Below, in pieces: positions 56,567 through 64,000 of a stretch of 64,000 bases of DNA. Below the pieces are notes generated by a model that was not told where the DNA came from, ran no database searches, and saw only the letters and a program-made list of their open reading frames with translations. Each line of letters begins with the position of its first letter. The stretch's first letter is position 1. This DNA comes from Nilaparvata lugens (lineage: Eukaryota; Arthropoda; Insecta; Hemiptera; Delphacidae), in contig NC_052506.1 of NCBI RefSeq assembly GCF_014356525.2, positions 20,425,916 through 20,489,915 of the forward strand, read 5' to 3'. The position numbers were made by a program, and so were the translations under genes.

Positions 56567-56897
56567 CTGGAACGTCACATCATCAAATATATATTTCAAA
56601 TTTCTTTGAAAAGTCAGAGGTGAGATAGCGCGCTACCATACATACTTATCAAAAGTATATGTTTTTTCTTTATTCACTTATTAGAAACATTTTTAAACAA
56701 GAACCGAAAAACAAACTGATTTTGTTTTTGAAACATGTGAAATAGACTGAAAAACTACGTGAGGTGTTTCCTTACATCAACATAAAAAATATCCAGTAAA
56801 TATAGGTTTTAAAATGATTTATTACCGAGATAATAATGACGGAAGATTTTACATTTTTCTTCAAATTTTCAATTTTATAATTTAGTGGCGGCGTCAT

Positions 56898-56935
56898 GCA
56901 CTACCTCCGTAAACACGTGTTTACGGAGGTAGTGC
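56898..56935. repeat. Perfect 38-bp palindrome
   Basis: GCACTACCTCCGTAAACAC is followed directly by its exact inverse with no loop, centred on CACGTG. It lies in the collagen intron between exons at 57317 and 56566. Confidence 0.95.
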
Positions 56936-57316
56936 CTCATGAGGGTACTTGAGTAAGTGATCAATTCTCATGGAAAAACAGCTGAGAAATGCAATTAAGG
57001 CAGTTATCAATTCTGTAACTTTGATCGTTATTGAGAAAATGGATGGAATTTGCTAGAAAATTCATCTTTTAACTTCAAAATGATAGAAATATTACTTTAG
57101 GATATTACTTTATTGTTGACTGGTGATTGAATTATGTAACATTGTAAAGAATTCAATTCCAAGAAAAAATGTCCAGTAGTCTTTTCGTTTAAAACGCACC
57201 CAAACCTCCCAAATAGGATTTAAAGGAAATGAAACCGATTAAAAAGCATTTTTGAAAATATTCATGTTTTATATCAATGGAAATTGGAAAATATTACCAG
57301 TGAAATAATGACTTAC

Positions 57317-57431
57317 CATGACAAAACTGTATCCCATCCAGAGACCGCCCCAGCCTTCTGGACAGTCTGGTACTTCAACACTTTGACTATGGACAGCTAT
57401 CACATTGGCTGGTGCTTCACACACTACACAC
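57317..57431 (-). CDS. Collagen IV NC1 exon C
   Basis: It enters at GCAG/GTGTGT with one base completing an arginine codon. It encodes [17 protein letters not shown], then [16 protein letters not shown], and leaves at ATG/GTAAGT in phase 0. This spans the junction between the two homologous halves of NC1. Confidence 0.93.
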
Positions 57432-57585
57432 CTGCAATATTCAATAGACCAATGAGTTATAAAAATGATTTGTTTTCATCAATAAATAAAAGCTCACAAT
57501 ATTTTATGAGAACAAATTATAATTTTTTAAATTATTGAAACCCTTTTGAAAACGTTTTGAAGAACCACAATATTTTTCTACTCAC

Positions 57586-57757
57586 CGTGAGATGTATTCC
57601 CTAATTCCAGTTTCTTCTACGGGCATCATAGGTATCGGCGAGTTGGTACTCAACCAGTATGACTTGTCGTTTCTGCTGGCGTAATTGCACACGTTGTTCA
57701 TATCACAGAACAGGAATGGCATGGTTGAGAACTTCCTAACACATGAACCAGCAAAGC
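57586..57757 (-). CDS. Collagen IV NC1 exon B
   Basis: It encodes [35 protein letters not shown] and [17 protein letters not shown]. Entry splits a glycine codon (G/GC after TTCCAG) and exit splits arginine (CG/G at a GTGAGT donor). The region contains the SYWLST and PMMPV signatures of the first NC1 half. Confidence 0.93.
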
Positions 57758-58324
57758 CTGGAATAATTTCAAGAGAAATGAGTAAATTGAGTGAATTATT
57801 TGTGTGTCATCCTCAATTATTACAATATTATTTTATATTTAATGTTGGCAGTCCCAACATTTTTCATCTCATGTTGGCAGTACCAAAAATTGCATTGATA
57901 ATATTGTATTACTCATGTGACAACGTCTATTTGTATTATATACTCTGTATACAACATTGTATTGAATTTCATTCTGCAATTATGTATTTTTGATTTTTTC
58001 CGCAATAAAAAATGTTTTCTATCCGTTAGACCTATGGTATATTTAGCATCTATATTCACAATCTGAAAAGCAGGCAAAATACTATCTTCAATTATATGCA
58101 GTATAAATAATATTGTGATAAAAAATAACGAGAATGTTCTTCAAATGATATGTAATAAATATTTGAATAAAATGATATTGTTTTACAAAAATTATGATCT
58201 TTTACAGACATTTTATATTATTAGGGGATAGAAAATGGAGAATATATTATTGGTGAGGTTTCTACTAGAAGACTACAAGTCTTTATAAAAAACTTGAAAT
58301 GAAAAGATAAATGTGAAACCATAC

Positions 58325-58526
58325 CTAAGTCTTGATGATGTGCTTTCTCGTTTCCTTCAATGTAGAGCAAACTGTAACCATCCCATAGTTTGATATGTCC
58401 TGGATAGCAAACTGGTACGGACGCAGCTTGACTGTGCTTAACCAGCAGGATTCCAGTCATGTAGTCTCTTTGTTCTGAGCATGGTTGACCTGGTATACCT
58501 GCGTCACCAACCAATCCTTGTTCACC
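58325..58526 (-). CDS. Collagen IV exon A: last Gly-X-Y repeats and start of NC1
   Basis: It opens in phase 0 with [15 protein letters not shown], the end of the triple helix, then enters NC1 at [18 protein letters not shown], with [20 protein letters not shown] and NEKAHHQDL. The donor is TTAG/GTATGG. The opening GEQ follows GLPGLR of the upstream exon without breaking the Gly-X-Y register. Confidence 0.93.
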
Positions 58527-58564
58527 CTGGACAAAATTGAAAATGTTAAAAATGTCAATAATAA

Positions 58565-58815
58565 ATATCAATAATAATAATAATAATATTCGTATGGCTT
58601 TTATTGGTGGGAAGTTCCTGACGGAAGTTCCACCTCGCCCATTTAAGCCGTCAATGGGCCTCACGACTGACATACTTCAGCCGGGACTGACAGTTTAACG
58701 TGCCCATCCGATAACACGGGAGTGACCTGTTCAAAACCTTTTGGTAATGAGCGGGTTTGAACCGGGGATCTTGCTACACAAGCACTCTACCGACTAGACC
58801 ACGGATCACTCCGAA
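58565..58815 (-). mobile_element. tRNA-derived SINE
   Basis: On the minus strand from about 58815: TCCGTGGTCTAGTCGGTAGA (A-box-like), AGATCCCCGGTTCAAACCCG (B box GGTTCAAACC), a body of about 150 bp (CCCATTGACGGCTTAAATGG, GGAACTTCCGTCAGGAACTT), then AATAAAAGCC and an ATT-repeat tail at 58565-58585. An internal Pol III promoter with a simple-repeat tail is diagnostic of a SINE. It lies in a collagen intron and in the same orientation as the gene. Confidence 0.85.
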
Positions 58816-59191
58816 TGATAAAAAAGATAAAATGTGAGAATAGTTAAGGAAATGAGAAAAATTATTAAAAATTCAATTAAGAATGATAGCCTATGAGTTT
58901 TTGTTCTATTGGGAGATTTCAGGTTCTAGAAAAACCTTACGGCAGTTAAAGAGATTTTCAATTTTATTTCTCACACATTTAATAAAGCTAACAGAGCTGA
59001 AAATACCATACAATAGACTATAAATTCTTTCTTTGATGTGATCCTACTCATACCACTAAATTGTATTTAACTTTCAATGATTCCCTAACTCAAATATATA
59101 ATAAAAGTTGCATCAATATTGTATTGTATTCTCTATTGAAATACGTACCAAATGTATTGATTCAGACTATATAATTACTATACAAATTATT

Positions 59192-60304
59192 GTCTTTTTT
59201 CGTTAGGGCTACTCTTGAATAGAAATAAAAATCTGAGTAGGCTACCCTTAGATTTTAAACAATTTTAAAAAAGGGTAGGCTACTTGGATTTTTATTTGTA
59301 TTTCTAATTACTATACTGTATAATTACTAAGATCAGGTCATCTATATTGATGACTCCAAAAATGTCTTTACCATTGCACAGCTGTTTAATGGCATCGACC
59401 TTCCGCAAATTAATAAAAATAAATTTTCTACTCGTGATATTTATCAAGCTATCAAAATAAAAAAGTTTTTCAGGAAAATATTTTTTCCGGTCATTACTTT
59501 TTGAGATATGAGCGCCTGAAGTTTGAATTTTTGGGACAGAAGATTTCAAATTCGGTGAGATATAAATCCATGAGATTTAAAGGATGGAGATTCTTCATGG
59601 TTTTGTTGATCTAGTAAAACAAAAATTTTCTGAAAAAATCAATTTTTGGAAAAGTTATTCAATTTACCAAAGATAACTCAACTAAAAGTTATTTTTGGTT
59701 ATTTTTAGTAAAGTGAATATTCTGAGATTATCTTAAAAATTTATATTTTCAGAAAATTTTTGTTTTACTAGATCAACAATACCATGAAAAATTTATCCTA
59801 TAAATCTCATGGATTTATCTCTTACCGAATTTGGAATGTTCTGTCCCAAAAATTTCAACTTTGAGCGCTCATATATAAAAAAATGTTCTTCTGAGAAACT
59901 TTTCATTTTGATAGCTTGATGATAACAAATCGAAATACTTCGAAAAATATTAGGAGTAGAAAGTTTATGTTTAGCCTTTGCACAGCCTCAAACGGTCTGT
60001 TCGCAACTTTAGAACGTAACCAATTTTGCAATTCATTCAACAATATAAAACATTTTGTAATTTTGAAAAATATGTATTCAAAATGGAGAGTTAATGGACC
60101 TGTTTTCCCTTTTTAAAAAGGGTACTTAAATTTCTATTTTTATTTATCCTCAGAACAAATTTAAGTACCCTTTTTAAAAAGGGAACTTGGATTTCTATTT
60201 TTATTTATCCTCAGAACAGATCTATTAAAAAGGGAACTTTTTAAAAAGGGAACTTAGATTTATATTTTTATTTATATTCAAGAGTAGCCCTAACGGAAAA
60301 AGAC
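59192..60304. mobile_element. 1.1-kb element with 40-bp TIRs carrying a nested foldback
   Basis: The left end GTCTTTTTTCGTTAGGGCTA and the right end in reverse GTCTTTTTCCGTTAGGGCTA match, continuing CTCTTGAATA(G/T)AAATAAAA. Inside are repeated CCCTTTTTAAAAAGGG palindromes (60107-60245) and the foldback at 59405-59988. It lies in the collagen intron, 116 bp downstream of the exon end at 60420. Confidence 0.65.
59405..59988. mobile_element. Long foldback element, family member 3
   Basis: Its right end (GCCTTTGCACAGCCT) and internal blocks (TTTTGAGATATGAGCGCCTG, GATCTAGTAAAACAAAAATT) match the copies at 13528 and 48063. The left end is degraded. It is nested in the element 59192-60304. Confidence 0.75.
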
Positions 60305-60419
60305 TGTTCTGAGGACTATGGGGATTGGAATACCAGGAAAGCCCGGGAAGCCTCCAATTATTGATAGAACTGGATAGAAAATCAGTGTGACAGAAGCGAT
60401 CAATGATTGTAGAACCCAC

Positions 60420-60589
60420 CCTAAGTCCTGGCAATCCTCTGACTCCAGGTTCTCCCTTATCTCCCGGAAGTCCTGGTTCTCCAGCCAAACAATTCCTTCC
60501 CGGTGGTCCCTGCTCTCCTTTGGGTCCGACCAGACCATCCATTCCATCCATTCCATCTGCTCCCGGTGCTCCGGGTTTGCCAGGGAAGC
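60420..60589 (-). CDS. Collagen IV triple-helix exon (Gly-X-Y) 3
   Basis: It encodes about 57 residues: [20 protein letters not shown], a [10 protein letters not shown] interruption with a cysteine, and GLPGLR at the end. It enters in phase 1 (split glycine) at a GCTCAG acceptor and leaves in phase 0 at AGG/GTGGGT. Both junctions keep the Gly register with the exons at 61555 and 58526. Antisense frames over it are shadows. Confidence 0.9.
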
Positions 60590-61554
60590 CTGAGCAAAAA
60601 TAACAAATATAGATAAAAATACTGGACGATTCCATAGAAAATGTCAAAGTAATGTTCTAATACAGAAAATGAAAGTCTCAAATAATTTAAGTTAAAAATA
60701 ATTTAATCAGCAAATATTTAATATACTTTTGAAAACAACGCACAATGTTTCAAGAACTTTTATAAACTTCAGGAGCTAGGTTCAGTATATATTTAGACAT
60801 TGACCCATATTTAGGATCAGTATATATTTAGACATTGACACATATTTAGGATCAGTATATATTTGGACATTGTCAATCAGATTGGATCAGACAGATAGAA
60901 TTAAATAGAAATTAGTCTATTAGACTATTAGATATGAACTCACAAATTTAATTCATGACAGACATCATACATTATAAGACATGTTTACAGCATTTCTTGA
61001 ATAAGACATGATTCGAGAAATGTACATTTAATAGTATTGCATTGACAGTAGAATCAGTTCACACCCTGGGTCTCCAAAATGTGAAATTTTGCAATCAATT
61101 CGAACCAATTTTCAAGTGTAGTAAGCAATTCAGCGAAATTGTTTTAATTTTATAATGAGTATGAAAATCACATAAAAATGCATTGAACATGAAACTGACT
61201 ATCAGTTACGGGACATTAACAAACAAGGTATTTCCGTTTATGATGCCTATGACCAGTTCATGGATTTTGTGCTTTAGTTTAGGAGAGGGATGAAACAACA
61301 AATTACAGACAGAATGGGATTCGAACCCATGCCCGGTTCAGCAAAAGCAGACAGAATTTACGACATTTTTTAGATGTCTACTTGAAGATGGAAATTGATC
61401 ATAGCATAATATTATTTGTTACAGTACTTATTCTGGAAGAATACCACAGTTTTATTTTATTCAATTGATTGGATAATAATTATAGTATTAGAAAGCTATT
61501 CTGTGAATACCTACGGATTTATTGGAATTCGCATTTGAAAAGTTGTAAGTGTAC

Positions 61555-61770
61555 CTCTGTCACCCTTGTCACCCCTGGGACCTGGTTGTGGAGGAAGGGC
61601 GGGCTCTCCCTTGTCTCCCTTGATTCCGAAAGTGCCGTCCCTTCCTGGCAGTCCGTCGCGACCTCTGTCTCCCTTCGGGCCCTGAGCGCCCGTGTCACCC
61701 GTCTGTCCCATTGGGCCTGGCAAACCTCGCTCGCCCTTATCTCCCGGTATTCCGTCGAATCCTTTCATTC
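61555..61770 (-). CDS. Collagen IV triple-helix exon (Gly-X-Y) 2
   Basis: It has 216 bp and phase 1 at both ends (TTCACAG acceptor, AGAG/GTACAC donor). It encodes MKGFDGIPGDKGERGLPG and on to GPRGDKGDRG, with one interruption of the repeat at GEPALPPQPG. The split glycines at both ends restore an unbroken Gly-X-Y register with its neighbours. Confidence 0.92.
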
Positions 61771-62821
61771 CTGTGAAAAATTGATAACGATAAATAATGA
61801 ATCAATCAATCATCAATTTTTATTCAATTCAACATAATATACATAGAAGGAATCAAAATACAAAAAATCACAATAAAAAATAAATTGCTAATAAACTAAT
61901 AAAAACAGTCTTCATGGTGGGGTGTGCTGAAAAGAAAGAAAGGTGGGAGAATGCCTAGCCAACTATATGGTTTCCCATGTAATAGACAGGTTGAGGGTAT
62001 AAAAGTAAGGAATGAAGGGTGAAGAGGAGCGGAAAAGGGAATAAATGGAGGAAAAGGTAGGAAAAAAGGAGAGAAACCAGTTTTTTGGACTCAGGGGACC
62101 TTGAAACGTATAGAAATTTAGAAATTGGGGTACCTTCATTTTTTTCGGAAAGCAATACTTTCCTTACCTATGGTAATATGGCAAGGAAAGTAAAAATATA
62201 AGCAAAAATTGTAAGCGAGTCCACTTTCAACAAATGTATTTAAAAGAAATGGCCTTGCAAACAGTAGTTATAGCAGAAATATAGAGATTCATAAGTCGAT
62301 ATGGGAAAATAGTTACTTTAGGTCCAGGTTTTATTTCTAGTTTAGTTTTTCTACTAATCTTAGAGTCTATGAGGAAGTGGTCCAGAATAAGGTTATTTTT
62401 GTGCTTTTATAGATCAACTGTTTCCTTAAACATTCAATATTGGTGTGATATGTAACACATATCTATTTGCAGTGGGTCTTAAATGTTAACTATTGACAAT
62501 TGAATTTAAAGTACGAGGAAAAAAGAGAAAATATACAATTAATATTAATATGAAATTAACTCTTGATCCAATTCTATTAGTTCAGCATAGCTTTATTGTT
62601 CATTGTTTTGAAGGGACGGATTCAAGGATCCAAAAGTTCGAAGAACCCCACACGTCAACCGAAGCTTATTGTGTCCCCAAGTAGTATGTTAGTTAGGCAA
62701 GCCAATACCTGTGTCCTTTACAAGAGCCAGGAGTTTTTTCCTATACTAACATCCCATTCATCACCTGATTGCTTGTCGCAATCTAGTGTGATATGCTTGG
62801 CAGTCTCTTCAGAATGATTAG

Positions 62822-63420
62822 TCCTCGTGACCTACGTGAGTTCCACTCCTGGACCTTCTTCGAAGGTCCTTCCGCTGAGGACGGGGTGGCCGAGTTGCCT
62901 CTAGGGCGCCCGGCCACCCTTGACTTAGCCCCTTGACCCACATTTGTGCCTGGAGTTTCACCCATCTCAGGTATCTTGGGTTTTTCTTTTTGTCCCTCCG
63001 AAACTCTGCAGGGTCAAAAGCCTCACCTCTCCCAAGAAGTTTTGCCTGAATGGCCGCCCTTCTTTGAGCAGTGGTGAGTTTTGGCCTCTCCACCCACAAA
63101 TTCGTGACCTACGTGAGTTCCACTCCTGGCTTTTTTGTAGGTTGTTCCGCTGAAGGAGGGGTCGCCAAATTGCCTCTAGGGCACCTGGTCACCCTCAACT
63201 CAGCCTCTTGACCTACATTTGTGCCTGGAGTTTCACCCATCTCTGGTCTCTTGGGGTTTTCTTTTTGCCCCTCCGAAACTGCCCTGATGGGGTAGATCCC
63301 GTGGGTTTGCATGCAAGGCAACTTCTGGGGATGCCTTGGGATCCCTTTTAGTCACCTCCTACAACAAGCAGGGATACTGTGGGTGAATTCTGGTTTTCAA
63401 CACATTCTTGAGTACGATGT
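62822..63420 (-). repeat. Possible non-LTR retroelement fragment with an internal tandem duplication
   Basis: Two diverged copies (about 62828-63103 and 63103-63320) share GTGACCTACGTGAGTTCCAC, TTGCCTCTAGGG and GTGCCTGGAGTTTCACCCAT. On the minus strand both encode a related peptide (MGETPGTNVGQ, RGN(S/L)ATP). The right edge holds a conserved CTACAACAAGCAGGGATACT stretch seen in other insect repeats. No RT domain is present. The family is uncertain. Confidence 0.45.
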
Positions 63421-63674
63421 TCGACTCAAAGCTCCCCCAACCCACATGGTTTTGAAAAATATTCAAATAGATTTTTGCATATTTATATATTTAATATACT
63501 ATCAGCCATTGATCGAATCTTCAAATTATGATTTTTATATTAACAACAAGAGTTAATTCACAAAAAAACAATTTGTTTTATTAATGTATATAATATATTT
63601 TTATGATAAATAAAGTTAATTATATTGCATGAAATATATTATATTAAAAACAATAAATTGAATCGGTCACTTAC

Positions 63675-63908
63675 CCATGGGGCCTATGTCTCCCTTCTCA
63701 CCAATACGTCCGAACAGTCCCGGTTCCCCGGGAGGACCTCGGGGTCCTTCGGGTCCTGGCTCTCCGAACCTGCCAGGTGTTCCATCGGATCCTGGAGGAC
63801 CCAGCGGTCCTGGAGGTCCTGTATCACCCTTTTCTCCCTTTGGACCGAGAGTTCCCGGAGCACCCGGCAATCCTGCGGGACCTGGCAAGCCTACGATTCC
63901 TGCTTCAC
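63675..63908 (-). CDS. Collagen IV triple-helix exon (Gly-X-Y) 1, gene continues beyond window
   Basis: It has 234 bp and phase 1 at both ends (GTTCACAG acceptor, ATGG/GTAAGT donor). It encodes 78 residues of unbroken Gly-X-Y from [13 protein letters not shown] to [10 protein letters not shown], proline-rich as in basement-membrane collagen. It joins the exon at 61770 as GPMGMKGFDG. The 5' part of the gene, including signal peptide and 7S region, lies to the right of the window. Confidence 0.93.
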
Positions 63909-64000
63909 CTGTGAACAAATTGAATGAATTATTTATTAAAAATTGTTTAAATTCAATCTGGTAGAGATTAATCTAAAGCGATAAACGGAGATATAGATGA

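Noticed and set aside
60387..60603. Plus-strand Pro/Ser/Gly-rich frames opposite collagen exons (also 61469-61837 and 63625-63964)
   Set aside because: They are antisense shadows of Gly-X-Y coding sequence.
61300..61345. tRNA gene suggested by GGTTCGAATCC on the minus strand (also 14397 on the plus strand)
   Set aside because: Only a B-box-like motif is present. No A box or cloverleaf pairs with it, so at most these are SINE remnants.

Overview
The window reads as nuclear DNA from an arthropod, almost certainly an insect. It is AT-rich, with spliced genes, a metazoan collagen IV gene, and a very dense load of palindromic non-autonomous DNA transposons. The repeat types would suit a hemipteran such as a planthopper, but that placement is inference and no species-specific gene is present.

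Three host genes are supported. (1) Positions 1-2726 (+) hold the last two exons of a three-finger C2H2 zinc-finger factor, possibly huckebein-like. Its upstream exon carries a codon-phased minisatellite that is out of frame with the fingers by one base. (2) Positions about 39317-42955 (+) hold an SPRY-domain/SOCS-box protein (SPSB3-like): a non-coding first exon, a short coding exon and a GC-rich main exon. (3) Positions 54511-63908 (-) hold the 3' part of a collagen IV alpha-chain gene: three Gly-X-Y exons, one junction exon and the NC1 domain. Its terminal exon is present twice, and both copies encode the same 85 residues. The gene continues past the right edge.

Mobile DNA fills most of the rest. 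A 10.8-kb LTR retrotransposon of Ty3/gypsy type lies at 28235-39035 on the minus strand, with long (1.84-1.92 kb), very similar LTRs. Its gag and pol frames are both open, in the same reading frame, and separated by one TGA codon followed by CTA. A Tc1/mariner-superfamily DD41D element (18438-20519) has about 360-bp terminal inverted repeats and a transposase broken by one extra T; it lies inside what looks like a Helitron (18429-21181). There are several families of foldback elements and MITEs, many with TTA/TAA or TA target duplications and some nested in each other, plus a tRNA-derived SINE, Helitron-like fragments, a possible non-LTR fragment, and local tandem arrays.

Layout: 1-4.8 kb zinc-finger 3' end and probable 3' UTR; 5-12 kb intergenic DNA with MITEs; 12.1-12.5 kb a GC-rich island that may be a first exon of an unidentified gene; 13-26.6 kb foldbacks, Helitron plus mariner, and a 470-bp nested palindrome; 26.6-39.3 kb a degenerate tandem array split by the LTR element; 39.3-43.8 kb the SPSB-like gene and a tandem array that begins inside its last codons; 44-53.8 kb intergenic DNA with at least five inverted-repeat elements; 53.8-64 kb the collagen IV 3' end. 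I see no functional link between the three host genes. What the neighbourhood shows most clearly is repeated local duplication and transposon nesting, several times touching exon boundaries.
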